Of a stretch of 64,000 nt of DNA, positions 1 to 13,400 are shown piece after piece. Made by a program: the position numbers and the translations under genes. This stretch comes from Cubamyces lactineus. Lineage: Eukaryota > Basidiomycota > Agaricomycetes > Polyporales > Polyporaceae. The stretch is taken from the NCBI GenBank assembly GCA_022376465.1, contig JACDTU010000001.1, positions 1,984,001-2,048,000 on the forward strand, in the 5' to 3' direction. Positions within the stretch are counted from its first letter, which is position 1; each line of letters opens with the position of its first letter. Under the pieces are notes generated by a model that searched no databases, was not told where the DNA came from, and saw only the letters and a program-made list of their open reading frames with translations.

Positions 1-653
1 GCATAGTCCCAGTCCTGTAGGCGCGGCAGGACATGGAGGCAGTACAGCTCAAGGACCTTGGCGTAACCGCCAGGATCGGTGGTGCCATCGACCTGGCCGT
101 GCTTCGAAAGCCAGTCTTCGATCATCCGACGTGCAACGTCGGCACTGTCGAGTTTCAGGCTAGATAGTACGAGGGTAACGAGGATCTGCGAGGGCAGGTA
201 GGCAGAAGACGGTGCGTGGGCAGCGTTAAGGGGGGTGAAGAGTTGCAGGGAGCGACTGTAGAGAGTAGTCATGAGAGACTCCGGGGAGAGCAAGAGGTTA
301 GCACGGAGTGTAGGAGGCAGGCTTTCTGGGCTATGAGAAGAGGGCGGAGAGGCATAGAGGGTGGTCTCGAAGGTAATTCTGAGAATGTCCCATTTCCGGC
401 GCTGCGACGCGAGGGAGTCGTTCAGTGAGACTGTGGAAGCGGGAGGTGTGAGGAGAGATGTCGCCGAAGTTATGAGGGAGTGTGTGAGGGGTACATCTCG
501 TTGGAGGAAAGCACGAGCGGCGCGGGGATAGAGCGAGCGAAGGGTTGCTGCTGTAGACGAGGACGTCGACGCGGAGTGAGCGTGAAAAGACTGGGATGCC
601 TTGAGTGAGATGACCGATGTGGGGCTCGTGGCGGTCGCTGTGGCAGTGGGCAT
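1..653 (-). CDS. Unidentified protein, 3' end cut by window edge
   Basis: An open frame of about 217 codons runs from an ATG at 653 on the minus strand to the window edge with no stop and no obvious intron. The first 40 residues are Ala/Thr/Ser-rich. After that comes a helix-rich sequence with blocks such as LYPRAARAFLQRDV, RRKWDILRITFETTLYAS and YLPSQILVTLVLSSLKLDS, which looks like an alpha-solenoid (TPR-like) scaffold. There is no signal peptide and no membrane segment in the visible part. I do not recognise the family with confidence; a peroxin-26-like fungal protein is a weak guess from overall style only. Stop codons close the other frames of this strand, and codon use resembles the neighbouring conserved genes, so I judge it real. 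The C-terminus is missing. Confidence 0.55.
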   Translation of the reverse strand, partial: MPTATATATSPTSVISLKASQSFHAHSASTSSSTAATLRSLYPRAARAFLQRDVPLTHSLITSATSLLTPPASTVSLNDSLASQRRKWDILRITFETTLYASPPSSHSPESLPPTLRANLLLSPESLMTTLYSRSLQLFTPLNAAHAPSSAYLPSQILVTLVLSSLKLDSADVARRMIEDWLSKHGQVDGTTDPGGYAKVLELYCLHVLPRLQDWDY

Positions 654-1016
654 TGCTGCTGCAGACGTCGAGCAGCGTAATAAACGACAATAAAGACTGC
701 TGGAGAGGTAGGTGGTGGTGGTAGCAGACCAAGAGCCGCGGCTTGCGTCCTAGCTCAGTTGAGACTACTTACTTGGTGGCCTCATCCGGTTACTTTGCCC
801 GGAACCGGGACTGGCCTGGCGCTCCGCTTCCCCGCATTTTCACACGCCTCTATACTATACGTTCCTGTTCGAGAACGGGCGCAGTACGTACACAGACCCG
901 CCTGTGGCAGAGGTGCTATAACTATTCACATACTATACATAGTGTACAAATCTCCGAGCTGTTGGCAGTGAGGGGTTTCATGAAGGGAGTGATTCATTGT
1001 ATCTCAATCGTAAATA
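654..1016. other. Intergenic, no gene seen
   Basis: This 363-bp stretch lies upstream of the minus-strand gene ending at the left edge and downstream of the sugar transporter. It should hold the promoter of the first gene and the terminator of the second. Short open frames here show no recognisable protein features. Confidence 0.5.
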
Positions 1017-2971
1017 TCATGACTTCTCTACATCGAGTTCGTGGTGCTCCATCTTCTCATGCGCAGCCGCCTTGTCCAGCACGTCCTGTGCATCAACCTC
1101 GTCGCCAAACACTTGCGCCATTTGCTCCAGCGACTTCCCCTTCGTCTCAGGGAAGAACGCAGCGATGATCACAAAGTCGATGGCGTTGAGGCAGATGAAG
1201 ACGAGGTAGTACTTCCAGCTGATGTTGTTAATCGCAAGGTTCGATACCTGTATTGTGTCCTCGTCAGCGTCGGTGTTCCTGAGAGACAACAGCTGGCAAC
1301 TCACTTGTGAGAAGAGCACGTTGAACGCCCAGTTAGCGCACGTCGCCACACTTGTTCCTATCGACCGCGTCCTCGTGGGGAACACCTCCGACGCGAGCAC
1401 CCAGCTCACGGGGCCGAAGCTGAGCGAGAAGAATATACTCGTCATGAAAATCATCGCGATGCCCGCGCGCTGGGCAGCAAGGTTCGTAGACTGGTCGGGC
1501 GGGAAGCAGGCGACTATGGCGGTCAAGACAGAATATGTCACGACGAAGCTGCCCGCGCCAAACATAAGGGGCTTCTTCCGGCCGACCGTGTCGAGGATGA
1601 GCGTGATGAAGCTGCCAACGGTTCGTCAACGTCCAATTAGACCACATACAGACAGGTGCCTGGACGTACAAGAAGTTCGTGATGGGTCCCACAGCGCCGT
1701 AAATCCCTTGTACGAGGAGGGACTGGCCCGCACTAAGGCCTAACGCCTTGTACATCGACGGCCCAAAGTAGTTGATCACGTTGATTCCAGAGAACTGCCC
1801 AAAGACCTGCACGCCAACGGCGACAAGGGTGCGGCGGAGCATGCCCCGCGTGGCCCAGAGGTCGCTCAGCGAGCGCGAGCGGACGAGCTTCTCCGCCTTG
1901 ATCGTCTCGCGCATCTCGACGAACTCGCGGTCGGCCGCCTCTTGGTTCTCGGGGGAGCTGCCGTGCAGCTTGCGCACGACGGCGAGCGCTTCATCATCGC
2001 GGCCCTGTTCGAGGAGCCATCGTGGAGAGCGCGGCATGAATTGGGCTCCTACGAGGAGGAGGAAGGCTGGCGCAAGCTGTGCTAGAATGAGTGAAGTGCG
2101 GTCTGCTGAGCAAGCTGTTAACGGACCTGTAGGCCCAGAGGCAATCTCCATTGAGTGTAGCCATCCAGATATTGACATCCATATCCGACCTATGCCAACT
2201 TAGTGTCGGGCATTCGCTTTGAGTGGGTTCATGACACTTACCCAATTTGCGACGATGAAGCCAATGCCGATCATCTGCTGGGTCAGGCCAACCATAAAGC
2301 CACGATGTTTGGCGGGCGCGATCTCAGTCTGCGCACAGAAATGTAGAGAATGAGCATGCCGCTGCATAGTAGCTGAGAACATATTGACATTGTACAGAGG
2401 GACCGTCATTGACAAGATTCTGTGACGCATGGTCAGCGACGCCTGACAGGAATACGCGTACTGAACTGTTACTGACGTACCCGATCGCGAAGCCCGCTAC
2501 GATACGCCCGATGAGCATACATGCAAAGTTGTTTGCCCCCGCCTGCATGGCGCATCCCCAAAGTGCGACGAGCGCGCCGAGCTTAAATGCATGCAAAAGT
2601 CAGCTTTACTTCCGCAGAGGCTTAAGACGGGAAGGGGGGGGTTACCTGGACGGTGAGCCTACGGCCAAACCTGTCGTTCACCCTGGTAACCAACGTAATC
2701 AGCGCGATCCAGCTATGGGCCTCCATTCAACGCATTTGGACCTACCATCCTGCACCTGCCGCGCCGAAGAAGCATCCGCCTAAAGAGGGAGCAAGGTTTC
2801 CATACAGCAGCAACGGTGCTAGTGGCAGGGTGAACATACCTGTAAATGTGGAAACCACTGCTCCGGAAAGGCTGTCATAGTTTCCGGGATTGTTTACGAA
2901 GTCCTTGAACCCAGAGAAGGTGATTACGGAGGATATAATGCCGCTGCGACGACACCGACGTAAGCCTCCAT
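1017..2971 (-). CDS. MFS sugar transporter, N-terminus probably damaged
   Basis: Splicing at GT-AG sites joins at least eight exons; clear introns are 1248-1304, 1612-1669, 2077-2126, 2190-2241, 2329-2388 and 2420-2480, all 50-61 bp. The product has the marks of the fungal hexose transporter family (12-helix major facilitator): RFGRR after helix 2, GRIVAGFAIG, VPLYNTEIAPAKHRG, PRSPRWL, VGVQVFGQFSGINVINYF, EVFPTRTRS and the final FFPETKGKSLEQM. It should import a hexose or related sugar across the plasma membrane. The oddity is at helix 1. AYVGVVAA, which normally runs into GG-x-x-F-G-Y-D-T-G, is followed directly and in another frame by GIISSVITF, so about nine residues are missing near 2942. 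The start at 2971 is the Met just before AYVGVVAA. Either a small deletion has broken the gene or an exon is hidden upstream. Confidence 0.85.
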
Positions 2972-4103
2972 GCGCCGTTTCGCGTACATACAGAAGAAAG
3001 GGGGTACGATACCTATCGTAGCTGCGATGCGATGCCCGAGGAAGATGAGCGAGTGGCCCAAACGAGTGAACCCAGCGTGTGCAGCCCGTTCGCTCACCCA
3101 AACAAGAAAGAACCTAGTCGTCGGCGGAAAGAGTGAGCTCGTCGCGTTCTCTTCTCGACGCCGCGAACATGCGCCCCGCGGTGGCAATAATCAACGAAGC
3201 TGCCAAACACTCACCTATCGCGCAGAAGGTGGCGATGCCGATGTTATATATGCGCCCCATGATGTCTGCTGTGGCGCCCGCGGATGTCAAGAGCCCTACA
3301 AGTCGTTGCTGCCCACCGTTGGAACGACAGAGCAATGAGCCTCGCACGTCCACGCATCCGCCGCTCGGACGCTTTAAATACCGCCATCCTGGAGAGGTCA
3401 CCGGTACCGCGCAAGCTGGCTACCCCGCACTGGGCCCATCAAATCGCTTCTGACACTCATGGAGAAAGCTCGGATACTGGCTGTGAGAAGAGCCAGGGGC
3501 CCAGGGCTGGACGACGAGACATGGGCGCGGCGTCGGGTCATGCGACTGGCCTTCCGCACCCTCGCATCCAGCTCGTATCTTGACCGGCTGGCGGCGGGGG
3601 CGGAGGCGGGCCGGGATTGGGCGCGCACGCGCAGGCGTAGTCTCGGAGCCGTTGGCGTGAGGCATGCTGGAAGACGGAGATGGAAGGTGACGGTGAACGC
3701 TCCATAATGACTGGTGATCGTCGCCAGTCCGATGGACGGCGTCGTGTGTGGTCGCGCTGCGAAACGAGAGTTGTGTACGGTGATCATACCTTTGGCGAGT
3801 TTCTGATGCAGTGAGCGTGCGGAGTGCGATCAGGCACAGGCAATATAGGCTTTCATAGATTGAAATGACATTCGCTCCGTGGAACCGACATTAGAAGTTG
3901 CAGCAGTCATGGGGCAGACCGTGTCGCCTGGACCATAATCAATGGACATACGAGTACGTTATAGTCTCGCGGATTCCCCGCACTGGCGCACTGGAAAGAA
4001 CATTCAATGTGATTCATTGACGCTAACACGCTATAAACTCCCTCATTCCGCGCTTGAGGTTCCTTCTGAATCTTGGGGGAAGTAGAAAGGAATCAATGTC
4101 CTG
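2972..4103. other. Upstream region of the sugar transporter, no firm gene
   Basis: This stretch separates the transporter 5' end from the 3' end of the macro-domain gene. An open stretch encoding MGRIYNIGIATFCAIG followed by a good donor lies at about 3196-3260 on the minus strand and could be an alternative first exon of the transporter, but it does not join downstream in frame. The part 3400-3780 is GC-rich with overlapping open frames on both strands and no recognisable product. Confidence 0.4.
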
Positions 4104-5231
4104 TCAGGGAAGGGTTGGCTGTTTGTAGGCCCATACAGACGCAGTGACATACTCATATACCCGCTTATCAGCATCGCTCCACACAACGAATATCGTGCGC
4201 TCCAGCTAAGTTCACGAGAGACAGGATGGAAGGAGTTGGCTTCTCATCTCTAACTCGTGCTTATGAATCACGCACCTTGTCTCCTCCGGGAGTATCCAGG
4301 AAGCGCCTTACCGTGTCCAGAGCGATGTGGGTAGCGTCTTCCACAGGGTACCCGTAGATGCCGGTGGAGATCGAAGGGAATGCCTATAATCATGAATCAT
4401 GATGAGCCACGCATCATCACCTTCATCAAGTCAATCTGACAATGTGCTTGAGCGAGTTGTCCACGGCTAACTGCAGGCTTGTTCTGTAGCACGATGCTAG
4501 CTGCCGCGCCTTGACGTCAACTTGCGACGTCGAGTATATAGGTCCGACTGTATGAATGATATGGTGCCTGTTGTATGCCGTTGGCATGTCATCCAGGTAT
4601 AATGGGAGCGAGCATGCCGCACGCACGCGGGCAAGTTGTATCCCCTGGTTATCTTTGCATCACCCGTCTCGCAACCGTTCAGCGTGCGGCCTAACGCTGT
4701 TGTCGGCTACAAGATTCTCGTGACAAAGGTTGGACACCTACATTCTTCCAACAACGACGGGCCAGCTGCTGCATGGATCGCTCCATCGACTGTAACAAAG
4801 CGAACCGGGACTGCGGTTGATGATCATTCAATCGCAGACGCACAGGAAGCTTACCTCCGCCCCCACCTGCCGTCGGCACGAACGTGGTCAATGTGCTCGA
4901 TACGGAAGAGGGTTATGAAGTGTACCCACCGAGGAGGCTTCTGTTTGCCGCGTTGACGATGGAATCGACATCTAATCTTGTAATATCACCTTGGCTGCGA
5001 GGCAGAGTGTGTGAGCGGGACAGTTGTGGTACAAGGGTGTTACAGCATCCATGACCGGCGTCATTAAACGCGCCGAGTTCCGCCGCAGATATATGCCGCT
5101 TACTACAGGGACACTCTGTCAAGCAGCACCGGTTTCGACGGGTAGCGCATCTTCGCCGCTTCCACGTTCTTCAACACACCCGATTTGTATAGCTCGCGGA
5201 GAGTGGGGATCTTGGAGAGAGAGACGGACAT
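4104..5231 (-). CDS. Macro-domain protein (ADP-ribose/O-acetyl-ADP-ribose hydrolase type)
   Basis: Seven introns with canonical ends give one continuous product. It starts with a 40-residue lead ([18 protein letters not shown]) and enters the macro domain at [20 protein letters not shown]. Then follow the ligand-binding loop [16 protein letters not shown], the segment [24 protein letters not shown], and the second phosphate-binding loop [13 protein letters not shown], and the protein ends WAYKQPTLP. The VNAAN and GGGGVDGAI motifs are those of MacroD-type hydrolases, which remove ADP-ribose from acidic side chains or deacetylate O-acetyl-ADP-ribose. The likely site is cytosol or nucleus, because no targeting signal is visible. 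The four glycines come largely from a 12-nt microexon at 4855-4866. The start at 5231 is the first ATG of the open first exon. The gene is head to head with the kinase that follows. Confidence 0.9.
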
Positions 5232-5479
5232 GGTCGTGGGCAGGAAAGAGGATTTGCTACAGACTGAATGGGACGGGCGTGTGGAGGAGATGCTGGTTCG
5301 GTGTCAAAGTACAGCGCCCGATTTGGAAGCAGACAAGCACCGCCATCTCCGGGACGGAGTATGGGCGTCTATATGCATTGTCCGGTTGTCAGAGTTAGAT
5401 TTGGTCTCTTTTGTTCTTCCTCCCACAATAACAGTACTGGTCCCTCCCCGTCCCTCCTCCTCGTCTCTCCTATTGTCTC
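5232..5479. promoter_or_regulatory. Shared divergent promoter region (macro-domain gene / kinase)
   Basis: The start codons of two divergent genes are only 248 bp apart here, so both promoters must lie in or overlap this stretch. The part nearest the kinase is pyrimidine-rich (CTCC repeats, about 5420-5475), which is common upstream of fungal genes. No clear TATA box was seen. Confidence 0.55.
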
Positions 5480-7491
<2,012 letters not shown>

Positions 7492-8125
7492 TGTTATCTT
7501 CGCGCTTTTGCTCTCTCTCCATCTATCCCTCTGGATGACGACTCTCGATGGCTCCGCCTTCATCATCGCATATTTCTCGCATATTTCTCATTTGTTCGGA
7601 TCTTGGAACTGGGTTCTCGCTCTTCCGTACTCTTCTTTTTCGTTCGTCGACTCACCATGTGGACTGCGCATATCCATCACCTCCCTCACGCATGCATCTC
7701 GCTCAACTTATCGCTAACTCCTAATATGTGTACTATTATCGCGCTACCTCTCGTTGTTACTCCTCACTTCTCTTCTTCCCACCCATACACGTGACTCTGT
7801 TGCTGCTGTATGGCTGGCCTCGAGCTTGCTGGTTCTGCTCCTGGATTACACATACGCGTACGCGTTACTTCCGCCGTCTTGGCACACAGGTGGTCTACGA
7901 TTTCCTCGTTGTATACGGCATGCTAGTGGTGTAATTTTCATGCAATCTGTTGTACAAGTTTGACCTGTGCGAGCACTGGCAACAAGTAGGCCGAAAAACG
8001 CGGGTCGTGCTATAGCTCGCTGATCGGAACTAGAGGTAAGATCTGTCCATACCGCCTGCGCTGTTTCCTTCAACTGAAGCCATCAGCAGGTACGTTCTCC
8101 TCTCCAACAACACGGTACTCGGGAT
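7492..8125. other. Convergent intergenic region, no gene seen
   Basis: This 634-bp stretch lies between two genes that converge on it, so it should contain the 3' UTRs and terminators of both. It is relatively AT-rich and pyrimidine-rich on the plus strand. Its short open frames have no recognisable motif. Confidence 0.5.
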
Positions 8126-9769
8126 CTATCCACCCAAGCCTACGCGCGCTATCTCGAACTCTTCACGAGAGGGTCCCACCCAACGAATCCCTTCTGCCCA
8201 CTTGCACTCTATCCTCGCTCGAACTCCTGGCCGAGAATCGACCCGGACCAACCCCCCGTTCCCGTCATATTCGTGCAAAACGCGCACGAGTCGCTCATCC
8301 CGTCGCTGCTCTAGGGAGATGAATAACGAATCGAGAGGACATCCTGCCGCGGAACGGCTCCATGCCAACGCGAGCACGGACGTCACGCTCGCTCCGTCAG
8401 TCCTGGTGCTATCGTCGTGGCAGTCGACGACTAGAGTGGTGAGCTTGGGGCAGGGTACCTGTCCGTTCGGCGGAATAGACAGACTGTCGAGCATGTCTGC
8501 GAGAGGCTGGCTGTGCTGTGGGTTTCCGAAGAGGCATAAGAACTCGAGGTCGTGAAGTTGGGGCAAGATGAAAAGAGTAGGTCCTCTGAACCACGGGAGC
8601 TCCATCCACAATCGGCGAACGGTCGCGAAGGAGGAGGTGATGGTGTCGGCCAAGCACCTCTGGACTTCGTCCTGAACGGGCTGCCTCATCTCGAGATAGC
8701 CTGCGCCCGCTACCTTGGCCCCAACGTCGAGGCCAGCGTCTGGATCGAGGGCGTAGAGGGAGAAGCTGTTGAGCACGTTGACTGGTCCGCGGATGCTATC
8801 CGGCGGCCAACGTTGGCCAACGTAGACGTGTGTTGGTTTCCGTTCGGCGCAGGTTTGGTCCACCATGGACGGGAGATCTCTCAGTGTCAACCACCCGATG
8901 CGGATGGTACAACTGGGAGGAACGGCCAGACGTGCGAGGAGTCCCTGGTGGAATGTATATACGACTTCTCCCCTCTTCTGAAATTCAGTAGCGGACATCT
9001 TTGTACCTCGCACGAGCGGGCAGAACACATCGTAATATCGCAGATGTGATAAATTGACGATGGTCTGCGTCGCATCTCCCTCTTCCGCGTCCGTCGACGG
9101 GGAGTCCGGTGCCCGCTGCAGTATCAACTTGAAGACTTGTAACAACGGTGCGCCTGAGAGGAACGCTAGCACATGCTCCATGTCGACCCTGTCGCACTCT
9201 GAGATATACAGATGCGTCAAGGCAGGGAAGGGTGTTGGGACGAAGCGGCGACAGCTGTGCAAGTATAGTTCCCGAAGTCCCGTACTGCTGGGGAAAATCT
9301 GCGTCTGAATGTCACCTCCTATGATGGTACAACTTTCGAGATTGGGGAGGTCCAGCATGTACTGAAGCCGGAATACGTCCCCAACGCGGGAACCACCACC
9401 TTGATAGGTTTCGATGTACAGGTCCTGTATACGTCGTATATCGAATGGGAACATCGTTCCGTCGATAAGATGCTTGGTGATGATGTGGACGCGTAGTTTC
9501 TCCTCGGCTCGAGGTGAGAGACGGAAACGCGGGTTCTGATCCTTTCTTGTATTATACGAGACCGTGGACCAAACCGATGTCATCCGTAGCGCAGCGTCTC
9601 GCCAAGAGCGACATACTGTGGTGAGAGGAATGAGGTCTCTAGCGTCAAACATGTCGTGCTGCACACCAGGGAGTAGCGTCGGAACATGGAAGAATACGTT
9701 CGCCAAGAGCTTGGGAGGGAGTCGGTCGGCCATGTTGGAGGAGAGAGAGATGCCCACTGGCACAGGCAA
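8126..9769 (-). CDS. F-box protein, single exon
   Basis: An uninterrupted 547-codon frame. Residues 13-65 (MADRLPPKLLANVFFHVP ... LIPLTTVCRSWRDAAL) match the F-box pattern of basidiomycete proteins: a proline after the first helix and the Cys-x-x-Trp ending. The rest contains loosely repeated hydrophobic blocks with Leu/Cys spacing like degenerate leucine-rich repeats (for example LPNLESCTIIGG and FPALTHLYISECDRV), and no other domain. Such proteins usually act as substrate receptors of SCF ubiquitin ligases through Skp1, and Agaricomycetes carry many of them. The Met at 9733 is as good a start as the one at 9769 and would begin exactly at the F-box. The target is unknown. Confidence 0.85.
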   Translation of the reverse strand: MPVPVGISLSSNMADRLPPKLLANVFFHVPTLLPGVQHDMFDARDLIPLTTVCRSWRDAALRMTSVWSTVSYNTRKDQNPRFRLSPRAEEKLRVHIITKHLIDGTMFPFDIRRIQDLYIETYQGGGSRVGDVFRLQYMLDLPNLESCTIIGGDIQTQIFPSSTGLRELYLHSCRRFVPTPFPALTHLYISECDRVDMEHVLAFLSGAPLLQVFKLILQRAPDSPSTDAEEGDATQTIVNLSHLRYYDVFCPLVRGTKMSATEFQKRGEVVYTFHQGLLARLAVPPSCTIRIGWLTLRDLPSMVDQTCAERKPTHVYVGQRWPPDSIRGPVNVLNSFSLYALDPDAGLDVGAKVAGAGYLEMRQPVQDEVQRCLADTITSSFATVRRLWMELPWFRGPTLFILPQLHDLEFLCLFGNPQHSQPLADMLDSLSIPPNGQVPCPKLTTLVVDCHDDSTRTDGASVTSVLALAWSRSAAGCPLDSLFISLEQRRDERLVRVLHEYDGNGGLVRVDSRPGVRARIECKWAEGIRWVGPSREEFEIARVGLGG

Positions 9770-10445
9770 TCTTCGGCGTTACGGGTCCGCTAAAAACAAG
9801 ATGTCTTCATTGCAACCGAACTGTGTACAGTAAATATATACTACACTGAAAATGAAGCCGTCGCACATCCTGACAAGGTACTACTAGTAGAAAACAAGGT
9901 GAGCTCTGATGTTGTACACACATAGCCCTGTTGGCCACCCAGCCAAGCCGACACGTGCTATCTCGAACAAGTTTTCGCCTGGAGGGAAGAGACTCGAGTC
10001 GGTCATCCATGGTGGGAGCCCAGGCAAAGGAGGGCATGCACCGGGGCGTCCAAGTCATGAGCTTCTGCGGTGTGCGAAGGATCGCTCCGTTATAGGCAAC
10101 TTCGCAGCTGCAGTAGAACGACGCTCAACCATATTGGATATTTCCCAATGGTAGCCGCGTAATTGCGCTAGGCCACTGCCGTTTACTGCCCGGGTGTGTG
10201 ATGTGAGGATATACCTGATACTCGGAGTCTGAGGATATACCTGATACTCGGAGTCTGAGCGTATACGAAGATCTGGTTCGCCCCCCCCCCCCCGTTGAAA
10301 CAGCTGTAAAAGACTACCATCATTAGGCATGGTATGAAGTATAACCACAGTGATCTTTAGCAACAACCATTTAGACCGAACAATACAGATATATGCATTC
10401 AGGTCCCGTCTCTGTGAGACGAGCGTGCAACGGACCCGAGTAACA
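9770..10445. other. Intergenic, with a short duplication and a C-tract
   Basis: No gene is evident in this 676-bp stretch between the F-box gene start and the 3' end of the TRP channel gene. It contains a tandem 26-bp duplication and a run of 13 C (10281-10293), listed separately where relevant. Short frames such as 9909-10154 look like chance. Confidence 0.45.
10205..10256. repeat. Perfect tandem duplication, 2 x 26 bp
   Basis: Two adjacent identical 26-bp units start with GAGGATATACCTGATACTCG, the first at 10205-10230 and the second at 10231-10256. A run of 13 cytosines follows 24 bp later. It looks like replication slippage in non-coding DNA. Confidence 0.9.
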
Positions 10446-13400
10446 TCATAGGGTATCGTGTCGTATCGTCGAGTGGGGTCCGGTGTCGTTCCGCATACCG
10501 CGCGTCAGCGTCAACAGCAAGTTCTCGATCCTCGCTTGCCGGTCCTACAAACTCAGATCAGTTTCTGACTCCACTAGTTCGTGTCTCCCCACGAGCATAC
10601 CTGCAGCTCCTTCATCTCGTCCTTCAGCTTGTTCACAGGCAACATCCGCACTTCATCCATCAATGCCTCCACGCGCTTCATCCCGGCTTCCATGCTCGCT
10701 GCGGTCGAGATCGTGCTATCGCGTTTCGCCCCAAACAACCTACCGAGAGGGCTGCGCGGCCCCAGTGTCGGTATCTCTCCTGTACTGGAAGGCGTGATGG
10801 TGGGCAAGGGCGCGTTTCGTAGGCGCGGAGAGAGCCGCGGCGAAGAGGTCGGAGAGATCGGGGAGATGGCGCTGCGCGTCCGCCGGCGGGAGGCCTTGTG
10901 GGGTGAGAGCGACAGGCTCGTCGTGCGCCTGATCTGATTGGAGTCTGAGGGTGTGCGGGCACCGGATGGGCGCAGTGTCGGCTGGCGGGCATCGTTCGTA
11001 CTGCCTGACGCGAGGTGCTCGTGCGACCTGCAAGTGTGAATGGTCGGCGGGGTAGGCGCGGACGTAGGCTCCATAGGTACGGGCAAGTCCTCAACGTCAG
11101 AGTCGCCGAAGAGGTCGACCTCGTCGCGGAGCTCAACATCGAAGATCGCTTCGTGCACGTCCATCGAGCTCGAGCCGAGGAAATCGAGGATGGGCATGTG
11201 TTTCACTCTGCGCGAGAGGCTCGCATATATGTTGTGTGCCTTCTCTGCACTGGCTTCGCGCCACTTCTGGCCTTGCGCTAGATAGCGCTCGTAGATGGCT
11301 ATGACAATTAATTGCGGAAACGACTGGGGAGAGACAATGAGCGAGAGGGTGAGAGAAGTTGATTGGCCACTGACCGTCACTTTGATTAAAAAGACGTTCG
11401 TTGAGTGGAGAGCTCTAGGCGACAGCACGAAGCTCAGGGGCCACAAAACGATGAACGCAAGAAGATTGAAAGGTGGCTGGTAGCTGAACAAGGTATCCTT
11501 TACACTGAAAATAGTGCGTAGTGAGTAGGGTCTCAATGCAGAGTTAGAATATGCAACAATACTCACCCTTCAATCGTTGTAATCGCGTATTGGAACAAAT
11601 ACTGATCATACGTATGAGTATATAACTTTCAGCGGCGCCGAAGGCTCCTCTCACCTCCTGTTTGGCATTCTGTATGCAATTTGTCAGCCATTGCGTTCAC
11701 ACATGGCATGCACGACTTACAGCATCTATCCTGGCGAAGGTATTCGACAGAATGGAGATCAAGACTGTGACGTCCGGTCAACACATCGTGGAAGATGAGC
11801 GCGTTACGAGACTCACTAGTAAGCAGCAAGGTATTCGACAATGCAGCGAACATCGTCATGAGTACGGGACCGAACAGGGGATGGAAGCTCTCCGCCTGTG
11901 CGAAACTCAAGTACGTGTTTCCAAACCAAATCTGCACCATGAGCCAGGCGATACTCTTCACAGACCATCTTCCCGAATCAGCAGCTATTGTTGTATCAGT
12001 ATGAGGGCCAATAGGTATTAATTAAATACGAGATTCACCGAGGTTGTGGAGGGTGAAGAGAAGCCCAGAGAAGCAAATCGCAGCGATAGCGATGAAGAAC
12101 AGGAAGTCAGCGATCATGGCTCGGAGGGCCCTATCAAAATGTGAGTCGAAGAGCGCATGGAGGTAGGAGTGTACGTACAACACGATCACATTATTAGAGA
12201 CCGCGAAGAAAGCTAGGCTGAATGGAGTTAGTTACGAGCAGCGCTTCGTTTCTACGGCTGACGTACCGAGGGAAAAGGATACAGGCACCGCACGCCAGAA
12301 CATCGAAAGCAAAGTCGGAGGCATTCGCTACATTGTAGTATGTGGATTAGGACATTAGCGACGCAGAAGAAGCTCGCACTTACGATCGTTCTGGGTCAAG
12401 CCTTTGATCCGGTACCCAAGGTAGACAAGAAATATGACAATGAAAGACGAGTCAAAGACATTCCAAAGCTATAGTTCATTGAGATATCTGAGGATCCATT
12501 ACGATTGTGCAGACTGACATTAGCTATGTAGACTTCGGAAGTTGTCAGTGTTCGCCCTACAATATTACACAAAGAACAGTGTAAGACTCACTCGTCCAGC
12601 CGTGCTCCTTGGAAGCGGTATATTCTTCGAGAGCGAACGCAGCAGCGAAGATGATGAAGACAATCTCAAATCCATTCATGAAGTCCATATCCTTCTCTAT
12701 TCAGAGCGTCAGTGAGATTGCCTACATCTTGTAAGGCAGACGACGGACTCGATAAGCATAGCAGGAAGGTCGTCAATAGCAATGCAAAATTGAGGAATTC
12801 CAGGATGGCACCGTACTTCGGTACACGCAGTCTGTAGTGATCTAAGAAAGGAGCCTTTCGGACGTCATATATCTCTATGCTTTTGGGTTTGTAGTTGTCG
12901 GCCAGAACAGAGCGGTTCGAGGTCATAGAGAACACCATACGACCAGCATAGATATCATTCACGACGCTTTGGACGAGTGGTGAAGCCAGAAATGCCTTTG
13001 ATTCCGTTGCAATAGCCATCTGAAGGAAAAAGGATACAGGCGCATCAGAGTAGCGATCAATGCAAACATGTAGAGAAGCGGACTTCGAGCGCGCATTGAG
13101 GGTCGTACATGCCGTCATCGCCAACCATGTTCTTGACGTCATTCACGATTTCGTCCGGCGCACCGGCAAGGGGATTCCAACTGGCAGTCAGCACAGTTGC
13201 AACTCGCAGAGGACTCGATGCAAAGGTGCCCAGGAGCTTCATCGCAAGAATTTCGCAGAGGCTGGCCCGAGACAGCAGAACACCAGAATATGCAAGGTTG
13301 TCTTCAGCCTCGGACAGGAAATGGGAGCGGACGACGAAGCAAGCATAGACGACTGCGAGATTCTCGAGGCGAGCATACTTAATACCAATGGCCGGACTAT

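Noticed and set aside
4800..4930. Apparent frameshift in the macro-domain gene
   Set aside because: With donors GTGGGT and GTAGGT one base-pair set further upstream, all exons join in frame; no lesion is needed.
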